Positions 50,348 to 59,243 of a stretch of 64,000 nucleotides of DNA are shown in pieces. This DNA is from Hymenobacter gummosus (GTDB lineage: Bacteria; Bacteroidota; Bacteroidia; Cytophagales; Hymenobacteraceae): contig NZ_RXOF01000006.1 of assembly GCF_003970915.1 (NCBI RefSeq), positions 248,001 to 312,000 of the forward strand, in the 5' to 3' direction. The position numbers and the translations under genes were made by a program. Under the pieces are notes generated by a model. The model worked only from the letters and a program-made list of their open reading frames with translations, did no database searches and was not told where the DNA came from. Positions within the stretch are counted from its first letter, which is position 1, and every line of letters begins with the position of its first letter.

Positions 50348-51739
50348 TTACTGCGCCGCATCGAACGGGATGTTGAACTTCTCCAGGCGGCGGTACAGGG
50401 CGCCCCGGCTCAAACCCAGCGCTTTGGCCACGCGCGAGAGGTTGCCGGCGTAGAAATCCACCGTCTTGCGGATCATCTGCGCCTCCATTTCGTCCAGGGT
50501 CATCAGCCCGACTTCGGGCAGGGCGCCGGGCTCGGCTTTCACCGGCAGGCGCTGGGCCTGGGCCTGGAAGTCCTCGGGCCCCAGCTCGTCCTTGCCGCTG
50601 ACGAGCACAGCCCGCTCCACCAGGTTTTTCAGCTCGCGGATGTTGCCGGGCAGCGGCTGTTCGCGCAGCCAGTGCAGGGCGCGGGTGTTCACCTTCAGGG
50701 CCGGGCGGTGGTAGGCCGCGCGCAGGTTCTGCACGAAGTGCTGGGCCAGCAGGGGCACGTCGTCGGGCCGCTCGCGCAGGGCGGGCAGGCGCACCGTTAT
50801 CAGGTTGATGCGGTAAAACAGGTCTTCGCGGAAGCGGCCCTCGCGCACTTCCTGGGCCAGGTCGCGGTTGGTGGCGCAGATGACGCGGATGTCGAGGGAG
50901 CGGCTGCGCGAGTCGCCGAGCACCTCGTAGGTGCGGTCCTGCAGCACGCGCAGCAGCTTCACCTGGGAGCCCAAATCCAGCTCCCCGATTTCGTCGAGGA
51001 AGATGGTACCGCCGTTGGCCAGCTCGAAGCGGCCCTGCCGGTCGGCTTTGGCGTCGGTGAAGGCTCCGCGGCGGTGCCCGAACATCTCACTCTCGAACAA
51101 GGAGGCCGAAATGCCGCCCAGGTTCACCTTCACGAAGGGCTTGCTGCGCCGGTTGGAGTTCAGATGAATGGCCTCTGCAATCAGCTCCTTGCCCGTGCCC
51201 GATTCGCCCTCGATGAGCACCGAGGCGTCGGTAGCGGCCACCTGGCCCACGCTGCGCAGCACGTGCAGCAGCTGCGCGTCCTGCCCCACGATATTGGTGA
51301 AGTTGTACTGCTTGTCGAGCTGCCGGCGCGTGGGGCTGACCTCGGCCGACTCGGGCGCCGGACCGGCGTTTTCGGCCAGGCTGAGGGCGGTGCGGATGGT
51401 TTGCAGCAGGGCGTCGTTGTTCCAGGGCTTGGTCACGAACTCGGCCGCGCCGGCCTTCATGCCCTCCACCGCCAGGCTGATGGAGCCCCAGCCGGTAATG
51501 AGGATGACGGGCAGCTGCGGGGCCACTTCCTTTACTTGCCCGAGCAGGCGCAGGCCGTCCTCGCCGGTGGTGGCCAGGGAGTAGTTCATGTCCATGAGCA
51601 CCAGTCGGGGCGCGGCCTCGCGCACCACGCGCAGGGCCTCCTCCGGGGTGCCCACGGCCTTGGTGGCGTAGCCGGCCTGCTTGAGCAGCAGCCCCAGCGA
51701 GGTGCGCACCGCTACGTCGTCGTCGACAATGAGAATCAT
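50348..51739 (-). CDS. NtrC-family sigma-54-dependent response regulator
   Basis: A 463-residue enhancer-binding protein. Receiver domain (1-120: ILIVDDDVAVRTSLGLLLKQ, phospho-acceptor D50 in LVLMDMNYSL, K104 in FVTKPW), AAA+ domain (about 145-375) with Walker A GESGTGKE (178-185), the sigma-54 contact loop as GAFTDA (225-230) instead of GAFTGA (a variant I believe is frequent in Bacteroidota), Walker B GGTIFLDE (243-250), and a Fis-type HTH at the end (NLSRVAKALGLSRGALYRRL). It should activate sigma-54 promoters after phosphorylation by the kinase encoded at 48906-50228. A near-consensus sigma-54 site lies before the ABC exporter at 55733-55748. Confidence 0.95.
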   Translation of the reverse strand: MILIVDDDVAVRTSLGLLLKQAGYATKAVGTPEEALRVVREAAPRLVLMDMNYSLATTGEDGLRLLGQVKEVAPQLPVILITGWGSISLAVEGMKAGAAEFVTKPWNNDALLQTIRTALSLAENAGPAPESAEVSPTRRQLDKQYNFTNIVGQDAQLLHVLRSVGQVAATDASVLIEGESGTGKELIAEAIHLNSNRRSKPFVKVNLGGISASLFESEMFGHRRGAFTDAKADRQGRFELANGGTIFLDEIGELDLGSQVKLLRVLQDRTYEVLGDSRSRSLDIRVICATNRDLAQEVREGRFREDLFYRINLITVRLPALRERPDDVPLLAQHFVQNLRAAYHRPALKVNTRALHWLREQPLPGNIRELKNLVERAVLVSGKDELGPEDFQAQAQRLPVKAEPGALPEVGLMTLDEMEAQMIRKTVDFYAGNLSRVAKALGLSRGALYRRLEKFNIPFDAAQ

Positions 51740-51803
51740 GGTTGGGGGAGAGAGTAGGCGAAGGACGGAATTTCGGGGCGGAAAGGGAAGCCGGGGCGGT
51801 AGG

Positions 51804-51988
51804 CTGGCGCCGGTTTAGCCGCTGCAAGCGGCGAGACCGGAGCCCGGTATAGAGCAGGTTTTCCACCTGCGTGGGACGGTGTTGTATTGGCCGGGGCCGC
51901 TCGTCGGCAGGATTCGGCACGCAGGCTGAAAGCCTTCCTTATTTTCGGCACCGGTTACACTCGCTTCGTTTCGCTAAACCGGCGCCAG
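51804..51988. repeat. GGCGCCGGTTTAG inverted repeat, copy 1
   Basis: Arms CTGGCGCCGGTTTAGC (51804-51819) and GCTAAACCGGCGCCAG (51973-51988) are perfect. Inside lie smaller hairpins (GCAGGTTTTCCACCTGC, GCAGGCTGAAAGCC). A second copy is at 62505-62692. It separates the sigma-54 regulator gene from the ABC permease gene, and its right arm ends just before the permease stop. Confidence 0.75.
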
Positions 51989-51996
51989 CTCTGGCC

Positions 51997-53196
51997 TTAC
52001 TCGTCGCGCAGGGCCACGGCGGGCTGAATGCCGGCGGCCAGGCGGCTGGGCTGCCAGGCGCAGATGGCGGTGAGCAGAAAAATCACCACCGTGGCCAGCA
52101 GCATGGCGCCCAGGTACACCTGCGGGTCGAGGCCGAAGGCGCTGAGCAAGGGGAACTGCGCGGCCAGCAGCAGCCCGGCCGCCACGCCCAGCGTCGTGAG
52201 CACCAGCATTTCGGCCAGAAACTGCCAGCTGATGCCGCGGCCGGTGGCGCCCAGGGCCCGGCGCAGCCCGATTTCGGTGCGGCGCTGGTTGATGTTGTAC
52301 CACAGCACCCCGAACAGGCCCAGGGCCACGTTCACAATCAGAAACAGGCCAATCACCGCCAGGGCCGCCAGCGGGGCCAGGGTTACTTTCAGCTTGTCGA
52401 TGCGGTCGGTTTCGAGGGCGTATACCTGGGTGCTCCACTTGCGGGTGACGCCGGCCACCGTGCGCACGATTTTCTGCTGCAGCTCGGCGCCCGAGCCCGG
52501 GGCCACGCGCACCAGCACGGCCGCGCCCTCCCAGCGGGTGGTGTCGTGGGGCTCCAGGCGCATCCACATGGAGGGGGCGTTGCCGTCGAAGTCGCCGTGG
52601 GGGCGCACGTTGTCGGTTACGCCCAGCACCACAAACTCCTCGGGGGTGGTACCGTCTACCGGGCCGTTGTCGTAGCGAATGACCTTGCCCAGGGCCGTCT
52701 GGCCGGGAAACAGCTGCTCGCGCACGTCCTGGCTGATGACCACCGGCCGGCGGGTGGAGGCGTCGTCGCTGCTGCGGAACCAGCGGCCCTCGCGCAGGTG
52801 CAGGCCCAGGGTGGCGGCGTACCGGTCGTCGGAGTCGTAGCGGTCCACCTCGTCGATGCGCTGCTGGCCGGCGGCGAAGCCGCTGGTCATGTTGATAAAG
52901 CGGAAGGGCGTGTTGGGGCTGCCCAGCGAGAGGTCCTGCACCCCGGGCAGGGCGCGCACCTGGCGCAGCACGTCGTCGAGTACCGGGCGGGGCATTTTCT
53001 CGCCCTGGCCGGCGGCGATGTTGAGGCGCCACACCTGCTCGTGGGTGAAGCCCCGGGGCAGAATGTAGTTGCGGCCGAAGTTGATGAGCAGGGCGCCCAC
53101 GCCGAAGAGCACGACGAAGGAGAAGAAGATTTCGGTCAGCAGCAGCAGATTACTCCGCTTGCGGTTCCAGATCAGGCGAAACAGATGGCGCAGCAT
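51997..53196 (-). CDS. MacB-like ABC exporter permease (last in operon)
   Basis: A 399-residue FtsX/MacB-type permease. The ATG at 53196 (MLRHLFRLIWNRKRSNLLLL) replaces an upstream start in repetitive sequence. One N-terminal transmembrane helix (about 14-38, LLLLTEIFFSFVVLFGVGAL), a periplasmic domain (about 55-265), then three C-terminal helices (about 265-300, 325-350, 360-380) with NINQRRTEIGLRRALGATGRGISW, the coupling-helix region of MacB permeases, and the ending LAAGIQPAVALRDE. It pairs with the permease encoded at 53348-54607 and ATPase at 54911-55642. In Bacteroidota, such exporters work with HlyD and TolC proteins. Confidence 0.9.
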   Translation of the reverse strand: MLRHLFRLIWNRKRSNLLLLTEIFFSFVVLFGVGALLINFGRNYILPRGFTHEQVWRLNIAAGQGEKMPRPVLDDVLRQVRALPGVQDLSLGSPNTPFRFINMTSGFAAGQQRIDEVDRYDSDDRYAATLGLHLREGRWFRSSDDASTRRPVVISQDVREQLFPGQTALGKVIRYDNGPVDGTTPEEFVVLGVTDNVRPHGDFDGNAPSMWMRLEPHDTTRWEGAAVLVRVAPGSGAELQQKIVRTVAGVTRKWSTQVYALETDRIDKLKVTLAPLAALAVIGLFLIVNVALGLFGVLWYNINQRRTEIGLRRALGATGRGISWQFLAEMLVLTTLGVAAGLLLAAQFPLLSAFGLDPQVYLGAMLLATVVIFLLTAICAWQPSRLAAGIQPAVALRDE

Positions 53197-53347
53197 GGCG
53201 TTTGGGTGATGAGGTAACAGGTGACAGGTGGCGCGGAACAGGTGACAGGTTTTAGGTGATGAGGCGACGGGGCAGTCCGACAGGCTCAGCCTGTTCGCTT
53301 GTTGTCCATCACTTGTCACGTGTTGCCTGTCAGGTGTCGCCCAAAAC
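53197..53347. repeat. Low-complexity inverted repeat of GTGACAGGT / ACCTGTCAC type
   Basis: Between the two permease genes: GATGAGGTAACAGGTGACAG, GCGGAACAGGTGACAGG, then TCCATCACTTGTCACGTG and GCCTGTCAGGTGTCGC. The tandem units on the left pair with the units on the right. Like the spacers at 12811-13040 and 54795-54910, it looks like a unique inverted text, not a shared family. Confidence 0.45.
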
Positions 53348-54607
53348 TTATTGCGGGCCGCCGCCGCTGCCGCGCAGGGCGTCCACGGGGTTGAGGCGGG
53401 CCATTTTCCAGGCCGGGTACACCCCGCTCATCAGCCCGAAGGCCACCGTGAGGCCCAGGCCCAGCCCGAACGCCCGCCAGCTCAGCCCAAAGTGCGAGTA
53501 GGCCACAAACTGCGACTCGTTGAGCAGCGTGAGTACCACGGCGGCCAGGCCCAGGCCCAGCAGCCCGCCCAGCAGGGCCAGCACCAGGTTCTCGACGATA
53601 AACTGCCCCACCAGCACCCGCCGCGAGGCGCCGAAGGCCTTGCGCACCCCGATTTCGCCGCTGCGCTCCATGATGCGCGTCACGTTCAGGTTCACCAGGT
53701 TCAGGGCCGGCAGCAGCATAAAGAGCAGGGCCAGCACCGTGCAGGCCGTCAGAAACAAGGGCATCCCGTCGCTTTCCTTGTCGTGCTGGTTGGTCAGCTG
53801 GCGCACCAGGCTGGCCAGGGCCGGGTCGGCGTGGGAAGACAGGCGGTTGTAGCGCTTGGGGTCGGCCAGGGGCACGCGCTTCATCAGCTGCTCAAACTCC
53901 TGCCGCATCCCGGGCACGGCGCCGGCCTCGGAGGCCAGCAGAATGGCAATCATTTCGCCGTCGTAGCGCCGGTCCTTGAAGTCGGTGTTGCCCAGGGTGT
54001 AGGGCAGCCACACGTCGGCGCTGCTGTAGAGGCGGATGACGGGCACGTCGGGCACCACGCCGGCAATGCGGTAGCGGTAGGGCCCGATTTCGACCTCGCG
54101 GCCCGCCACGCCCTGCGTCGTGCCGAAAAAGGCTAGGGCCGAATGCTCGTTCAGCACGCACACGCGGGCGCCCTGGGCCACCTCGGCACCCGTAAAGGCA
54201 CGCCCGTTGAGGAAATCAAAGTCCATCACCTGCCAGAAGTTGCCGTCGGTGTAGCGCACGTCGAGCGTCAGGCTCTGGCCGCCGGCAAAGGCCGTGGCGC
54301 TGCTGGTCACCGACGAGAGGGCCACCTTTTCGGGCGTCTTCATGGGGCGCACGTAGGTGTCGATGAAGTAGGGGCTGACCGGGGTACTCATCGTGCCGCC
54401 GTCCTTGAAGTACTGGCGCAGGGTATTGACGAACACCATCCGGTCGAGGCGTTTTTCCGGGGCGTGGGCGCCGCTGACGTGGTCGACGGCGGCCACCAGC
54501 ACCAGCAGAATCATCAGCGTGAAGCTGATGCCGAACAAGCTGATGAAGGTGAAAAACTTGCGGCGCAGCAGCACCTTCCAGGCGAGTTTCAGATAGCTAA
54601 GCAGCAT
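53348..54607 (-). CDS. MacB-like ABC exporter permease (first in operon)
   Basis: A 419-residue permease. N-terminal helix (about 17-43, FFTFISLFGISFTLMILLVL), periplasmic MacB domain (about 55-270, including LTLDVRYTDGNFWQVMDFDF and FTGAEVAQGARVCVLNE), and three C-terminal helices (about 285-405) with IMERSGEIGVRKAFGASRRV, the coupling-helix signature, and MARLNPVDALRG at the end. It differs enough from the downstream permease that the two probably form a heterodimer. Its start overlaps the end of the small gene 54597-54794 by 11 bases. Confidence 0.92.
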   Translation of the reverse strand: MLLSYLKLAWKVLLRRKFFTFISLFGISFTLMILLVLVAAVDHVSGAHAPEKRLDRMVFVNTLRQYFKDGGTMSTPVSPYFIDTYVRPMKTPEKVALSSVTSSATAFAGGQSLTLDVRYTDGNFWQVMDFDFLNGRAFTGAEVAQGARVCVLNEHSALAFFGTTQGVAGREVEIGPYRYRIAGVVPDVPVIRLYSSADVWLPYTLGNTDFKDRRYDGEMIAILLASEAGAVPGMRQEFEQLMKRVPLADPKRYNRLSSHADPALASLVRQLTNQHDKESDGMPLFLTACTVLALLFMLLPALNLVNLNVTRIMERSGEIGVRKAFGASRRVLVGQFIVENLVLALLGGLLGLGLAAVVLTLLNESQFVAYSHFGLSWRAFGLGLGLTVAFGLMSGVYPAWKMARLNPVDALRGSGGGPQ

Positions 54608-54794
54608 AGACTTGGGGAGCAGAAGACGTGGGAGAAGGCGCAGTGCGCAGCAAGGCCGGGCGCAGCAGCGGCCGGGGAGCCGCCGGAGCCGGGTGCGGGG
54701 CCGCCGGGGCCGTCAAATCGTAGAGCCCGGCGCCGAGCAGCGGCAGCAGGACCAGCGCCAGCAACAGGCCGGCCGTGTGCAGAACGCGCTTCAT
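54597..54794 (-). CDS. 65-aa membrane-anchored small protein in the ABC operon
   Basis: Start at the ATG at 54794; the frame overlaps the first 11 bases of the following permease gene, as in translational coupling. One hydrophobic helix (residues 5-24, LHTAGLLLALVLLPLLGAGL) follows a basic start (MKR); the remainder is Ala/Pro-rich (APAAPHPAPAAPRPLLRPAL). No known family. It may be an export-type periplasmic tail or a small accessory subunit. The overlap and position between ATPase and permease genes support it; the low-complexity tail weakens it. Confidence 0.5.
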   Translation of the reverse strand: MKRVLHTAGLLLALVLLPLLGAGLYDLTAPAAPHPAPAAPRPLLRPALLRTAPSPTSSAPQVYAA

Positions 54795-54910
54795 ATCGGT
54801 GAGATGGTGAAGTGGTGAAATGGTGAGTTTTGATGTTCGGGAGGCCGGCACCGCGCATTTCGCGCAGCTGGAACGGCACTCACCAGTTCACCACCTCACC
54901 ATCTCACCAC
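54795..54910. repeat. Low-complexity inverted repeat of GGTGAGATGGTGAAGTGGTG type
   Basis: GGTGAGATGGTGAAGTGGTG and AAATGGTGAG at 54798-54828 pair with CTCACCAGTTCACCACCTCA and CCATCTCACCACTT at 54880-54912. It lies between the ATPase gene and the small gene. Unrelated in sequence to the other spacers. Confidence 0.5.
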
Positions 54911-55642
<732 letters not shown>

Positions 55643-55732
55643 AGGGTTGCGGAAGCTTGGGCTGATGAGAGTTTCGGGCCGGGGCGCGGTGTCCGTTTCC
55701 GTGCGGCAGCAGCACCGGGCCGGGTAGTAGTA

Positions 55733-55748
55733 GCCAAGCCGCGTGCCA
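55733..55748 (-). promoter_or_regulatory. Candidate sigma-54 promoter of the ABC exporter operon
   Basis: The minus strand reads TGGCACGCGGCTTGGC. It matches TGGCAC-N5-TTGC in the -24 box and in TTG of the -12 box; only the last -12 base differs (TTGG, with the C one base later). It lies 91 bases before the ATPase start. An NtrC-type activator is encoded at 50348-51739, so a match at this place is biologically expected. Confidence 0.55.
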
Positions 55749-55862
55749 TTCAGATAACGCCCTAATATTCAGTTTTGTAATAAACTATTCCGCAAAAGCC
55801 CGCCCGAAAATATTGTCCATAACCGGACACGGTGTTCGGAAATAGCCGGGCGGCCAGACACG

Positions 55863-55897
55863 AAAAAACCCGCCGTCAGTCTTGCTGACGGCGGGTT
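55863..55897 (-). terminator. Terminator of the small lipoprotein gene
   Basis: Stem AACCCGCCGTCAG / CTGACGGCGGGTT (55867-55879, 55885-55897) with the T-run complement at 55863-55868 on the minus strand. Confidence 0.82.
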
Positions 55898-55924
55898 ATC
55901 AATTCGGCGAAGCAGCCGCGGCGC

Positions 55925-56242
55925 TTAGCGCGTGGTGCTGCCGCTGGTGGTGGAGCCGGCGGTGGTGCCAGTGGTACCGGTGCCCACGGTGCTGCTGCCG
56001 GCCGTGGTGCCGGCCGTAGCCCCGCCCGAGGTGGAGGTGGTGCTGCCCGACTGGTTGATGCCGTTGACGCCCGAGGTGGTGGTGCCGGCCTTCGAGCCGA
56101 TGGGCTGCTCCGAGCCGTCGGTGGTGGTGCCGCTGTTGTTGGCGGGCGAGTCGGTGCTGGTGCTGGAGCAGGCCGACAGGACGCTGCCGGCGCAGAAGGC
56201 CAGGGCCAGGGCGCGCAGTGTCCAGGAGGAAGTGAGTTTCAT
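55925..56242 (-). CDS. Ser/Thr/Gly-rich small lipoprotein
   Basis: A 105-residue lipoprotein, ATG at 56242. Signal peptide TLRALALAFCAGSVLSAC with lipobox Cys24; the mature part is low complexity (SSTSTDSPANNSGTTTDG, GTTTSGVNGINQSGSTTS, GTGTTGTTAGSTTSGSTTR). Probably a surface or periplasmic filler or anchor protein; no catalytic motif. Fast-evolving Ser/Thr/Gly-rich lipoproteins of this kind are common in Bacteroidota. It is first in the block between exporter halves. Confidence 0.7.
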   Translation of the reverse strand: MKLTSSWTLRALALAFCAGSVLSACSSTSTDSPANNSGTTTDGSEQPIGSKAGTTTSGVNGINQSGSTTSTSGGATAGTTAGSSTVGTGTTGTTAGSTTSGSTTR

Positions 56243-56638
56243 GGGGTGCTTGGGTTGGTGAGCGGTGAGTAACAAGAAGGGTAAGCAAGCGGCGAGTGGT
56301 GCGTACGCAGAACCCGGCGGTACGGATACGGCCGAGCTACCGCCGCCGCTGGGTAGCGCGGCTTATTTTCAAGCGTTTCGGCCAGCCCGAGCTACGCCGT
56401 GAAAGCCAGACAGCTAAAGCTAGAGCTAGGGAGGGGTTGGGGGTGGTTGACCTTGCGCCAGCACTACTTATTAGCTCTAGCTTTTCTAACTCTAGCTCTT
56501 CAACCACCCCCAACCCCACGCCGCTTGATGCGCGGAATCATCTGAGGAGGGGAGCTAACTTTTAGCTTTAGCTGCCAGCTTTTTTCTGGCATTCTTAGGC
56601 CTCCCATCCTACTACCTTCTCTCCTACTTTCCCGCCCG
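56243..56638. repeat. 396-base spacer containing GAGGAGGGGA/CAACCACCCC repeat, copy 4
   Basis: 56435-56553 has GGTTGGGGGTGGTTGACC, TCAACCACCCCCAACCCCAC and GCCGCTTGATGCGCGGAATC, TGAGGAGGGGAG. Around it are short AGCTAGAGCTAG / CTAGCTCT units (56411-56500) in inverted order. No gene is seen; the plus-strand gene at 56639 may use a promoter within this spacer. Confidence 0.55.
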
Positions 56639-57127
56639 ATGCGCTTTATCCTCTTACTCATCCTCTGGCCGCTAAGTCTGGCCGCCCGCGCGCAGTGTCT
56701 ATCCTTACAGGATATGCGCAGCCTGCTGGGCCGCACGTTGGCCGACGAAGACCCGTTCATGGTCAGCCGGGACTTCCCGTACGGCCAAGTCAGCGGTGAC
56801 AAAATCCGCTGGTTTGGCCGCGACAACGGCCTGACCAGCGTCCTCACCTATTCCCTCGCCGGCAGCCCCGGCATCAACCGCGTCGACTATTGCCCCCGCA
56901 AGCCGAACCGCCGCTTCCGCACCCTGCTCGACCAGGTGCAGCATACCGCCGGCTTCGTGGCCGACGGCAACATCAGGGTCCGAAGCCCGCTCAAGCACCA
57001 CTACCGGTTTTACACCGGCCCCGACTGCGGCGTCATCGTGTCGCACGGGCCGGAGGGCAACCTCGCCGTGCTCGTCTACACCCCGGCGCGGTACCAGGCC
57101 GCCAAGCAGCGGCTGACGCAGCAGTAG
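56639..57127 (+). CDS. Small exported protein of unknown family
   Basis: A 162-residue protein with a signal peptide (MRFILLLILWPLSLAARAQ) and a compact mature part (SLQDMRSLLGRTLADEDPFM, VSRDFPYGQVSGDKIRWFGR, GINRVDYCPRKPNRRFRTLL, YTGPDCGVIVSHGPEGNLAV). Cys20, Cys83 and Cys129 could form a disulphide. I do not recognise the family; it may be specific to Hymenobacteraceae. It is a lone plus-strand gene in the island between exporter halves. The start is the first ATG after an in-frame stop and gives a good signal. Confidence 0.65.
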   Translation: MRFILLLILWPLSLAARAQCLSLQDMRSLLGRTLADEDPFMVSRDFPYGQVSGDKIRWFGRDNGLTSVLTYSLAGSPGINRVDYCPRKPNRRFRTLLDQVQHTAGFVADGNIRVRSPLKHHYRFYTGPDCGVIVSHGPEGNLAVLVYTPARYQAAKQRLTQQ

Positions 57128-57210
57128 CCCCCAAAACAGCAAAGCCAGCCCTGACGGACTGGCTTCGGTTGCAGCAGGTGTGGTAGCGTCGTGGGGTCGG
57201 CAGCCGGCGT

Positions 57211-57627
57211 TTAAGCCGGCAGGGTGTCGCGGTGGGCGGTTACTTCCGCAATGGCCCGGTCGAGCGTAGCAATCTGGGCGTCGACTTGGTCGGCATCCAC
57301 GCCGGCCAGGTAGGCGTCGGCCCCGCTGACGCCCTCCATGCTCAGGGCCAGGCTGTCGCGGCGGGCAGTGGCCGTGATGAGGTTGCGCCGGGCGGTGGTC
57401 ATCTCCTGCTTGGTGAGGTCGGTGCGGGCCGCGTCGGCGGTGTAGCGCGTCACGTCATCGACGGCCTTGGCGTGCTGGGCGGCCAGGGTGCTGGCCCGGT
57501 CGGAGTTCTGCGTCTCCGAGTACGACTGGTTGTAGTCGCGGTGGGCGTAGGTGCCGCGCTCCTTGCGCAGGGCGGTCAGGGCGGCCTCGCAGTCGGCCTT
57601 GGTCTTGAGCATTCTTACGTCTGCCAT
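57211..57627 (-). CDS. 138-aa helical coiled-coil protein
   Basis: A cytosolic protein rich in Ala, Thr, Asp and Lys/Arg with heptad-like helices (MLKTKADCEAALTALRKERG, TLAAQHAKAVDDVTRYTADA, LTKQEMTTARRNLITATARR, AQIATLDRAIAEVTAHRDTL). No signal, no enzyme motif. Similar small coiled-coil proteins occur in Hymenobacter genomes, but I cannot name a family. Real gene status is supported by a good ATG (57627) and composition unlike a shadow frame. Confidence 0.6.
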   Translation of the reverse strand: MADVRMLKTKADCEAALTALRKERGTYAHRDYNQSYSETQNSDRASTLAAQHAKAVDDVTRYTADAARTDLTKQEMTTARRNLITATARRDSLALSMEGVSGADAYLAGVDADQVDAQIATLDRAIAEVTAHRDTLPA

Positions 57628-57752
57628 AAGCGTAATGGGGTTTGAAGGTGGAAATTAGGTTTCCACTAAACATAGAAGCCCGACAATACAATAGCAACAA
57701 CGATTCAGCCCCGAAGCCAACTATTTTTTCAATCCGACGCCCCGACTGCCCC

Positions 57753-58352
57753 TTACCCGGCGGGCGGCGCGGCCCCGGCCAGCAGGGCGGCCAGGGCCGC
57801 GGCTTCGGCCTCCAGGGCGCGGGCGCGCTGGTGGCGCAGATGCCACTGGGCCAGCTGCTCGGGCTCCAGGGCCAGGGGCACCGTATCGAGCCAGCTGTGC
57901 ACGTAGCGCAGGCGCACGGCCTCCGGGGTAGCCGGGGCCTCGCCTGCGGGCGGCGGGGGCGGCAGCGCGGCGCGCAGCCGGGGCAGGGCCGCGGCCCAGC
58001 GGGCGGCCACCGCGGCCCGCTCGGGCAGCTCCCGCAGCTGCCAGCGCAGGTTGTGGGCCTCGTAGAGGCAGGTGCGGCGGCGACGCTCCAACGGGCCGGG
58101 GGCTACGGGGCCGGGCGGTGGGGTGTCGGGGTCTTCGGCTGGAGGCGGGGTGTCGGGAGCGGCTTCCATTACGGCTAGGAATGGGGCCAGCCGCTCGCGT
58201 ACGGCGGGGGTAATACTCTGCTGAGCGGCTTCTAGACGGCTAAGCTGCGCTCCGCTCAGGCCCAGCAGGGCGGCTAGCTCGGCTTGGCGTAGGCCGTAAT
58301 ATCGGCGCACGCGGGCCATCAGGGTAAGACCAGTTGGAAGGGCGCGGGGCAT
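57753..58352 (-). CDS. XRE-family helix-turn-helix regulator
   Basis: A 199-residue protein with an N-terminal HTH_3 domain (about 10-62: LTLMARVRRYYGLRQAELAA, LLGLSGAQLSRLEAAQQSIT) and a Pro-rich linker (about 75-95), then a helical domain with many Arg/Glu/Leu (ERRRRTCLYEAHNLRWQLRE, LPLALEPEQLAQWHLRHQRA). M12 (58319) is an alternative start. It lies directly beside the 34-bp palindrome (58367-58445), which covers its promoter region and could be its binding site or an RNA element. Downstream target unknown; the RloAB pair is the nearest candidate. Confidence 0.82.
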   Translation of the reverse strand: MPRALPTGLTLMARVRRYYGLRQAELAALLGLSGAQLSRLEAAQQSITPAVRERLAPFLAVMEAAPDTPPPAEDPDTPPPGPVAPGPLERRRRTCLYEAHNLRWQLRELPERAAVAARWAAALPRLRAALPPPPPAGEAPATPEAVRLRYVHSWLDTVPLALEPEQLAQWHLRHQRARALEAEAAALAALLAGAAPPAG

Positions 58353-58366
58353 ACGCAGAATAGCTT

Positions 58367-58445
58367 AGTAAGAAACTCGGGCGGGGGCGGCAGAAACTTA
58401 CCACAACTTAGTAAGTTTCTGCCGCCCCCGCCCGAGTTTCTTACT
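58367..58445. repeat. Perfect 34-bp inverted repeat upstream of the XRE gene
   Basis: Left arm 58367-58400 (AGTAAGAAACTCGGGCGGGG, GGCGGCAGAAACTTA) and right arm 58412-58445 (TAAGTTTCTGCCGCCCCCGC, CCGAGTTTCTTACT) are exact reverse complements around an 11-base loop (CCACAACTTAG). TTAGTAAG occurs at both arm entrances. It lies 14 bases from the XRE start codon and 55 bases from the RloB stop, so it may be a terminator for rloAB, an operator, or a mobile-element end. No T-run follows either arm. Confidence 0.85.
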
Positions 58446-58499
58446 ACAGGTATAGCCTGTTCACCCAACCAACAGGCGCACGCCTCAGAGCGCGGCTGC

Positions 58500-59243
58500 C
58501 TACGGCAAGTACTGTTGCAGCACCTCCACCAGTTGATAAACCAGCGTCGTGGATTCTTGCGCAGCGGGCGGGTGTCCTGATTCGGCCCAGTCCTTGGCAA
58601 TCCGCTTAGCCCGGCGTACCGCTACTGCCCGGCGAGAGGGCCGCCCGGGCAGGCCGGGGTATGGCCCCTCCAGCAGGTCAAATAACTCCCGGCTCACGTG
58701 CTTGCCTTTGTGCGAGTCGTAGCTGACGCGCGGATTGGCTTCCCGGATCAGCGCTTCCACGCGCTGCCCGCACTGCTGCCGGTCCATGCCGCCACCCTGG
58801 TGCTCGTCGAAGTGCAGCAGAAACCAGAACTCAAACGCTTGATTGGAATAGGCCACACGCAATCCGTGCGCCCGGGCCCTTTCGATGGCCGCATGGAAGG
58901 GCCCCGGCTCCGTGTCGTCCTTGTCGAACACACACCAGACCTGTTCATAGGGCTGCTTTCCGCGCCGGGCTGCTTCGCGCCAGTCCAGGGCTTCCTGCAC
59001 CAGCTTCTCTGGGTCGTACGCGCGGCCCAGGGCCTTGATATCGGCGGTGGCCAGCTCAAACTGGTTGAAGTACTCCACCTCCGTCACCGTACCCTGGCAG
59101 ACAATGAGCAGCACCGGCCGCTCTTCCCGCGTGGGGGCCGCGCGCTGCAGCGCGGGGGCCTGCCGGCGCCGCTCCTTGGCGGCCTGCATCTGGGCCTTGT
59201 GCTCGTCCCGCTTCCGCTGTTCTGCCTCCTGCTTCTTACTCAT
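58500..59243 (-). CDS. rloB: RloB family protein
   Basis: A 247-residue protein. After a Lys/Arg/Gln-rich coiled start (about 1-35) comes the RloB core: VLLIVCQGTVTEVEYFNQFE with the key Glu, EQVWCVFDKDDTEPGPFHAA with DxD, and AYSNQAFEFWFLLHFDEHQG. The Glu plus DxD order resembles a TOPRIM-type nuclease site. RloB proteins occur with an AAA ATPase (RloA), often near restriction systems, and are thought to act in phage defence (AbiL-like). The gene begins inside the end of rloA (8-base overlap). Its G+C matches the host, unlike the 5' part of rloA. Confidence 0.9.
   Translation of the reverse strand: MSKKQEAEQRKRDEHKAQMQAAKERRRQAPALQRAAPTREERPVLLIVCQGTVTEVEYFNQFELATADIKALGRAYDPEKLVQEALDWREAARRGKQPYEQVWCVFDKDDTEPGPFHAAIERARAHGLRVAYSNQAFEFWFLLHFDEHQGGGMDRQQCGQRVEALIREANPRVSYDSHKGKHVSRELFDLLEGPYPGLPGRPSRRAVAVRRAKRIAKDWAESGHPPAAQESTTLVYQLVEVLQQYLP

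Noticed and set aside
57128-57170. Terminator after the 162-aa secreted protein gene
   Set aside because: A short AGCCAG/CTGGCT pairing exists but there is no T-run and the stem is weak.
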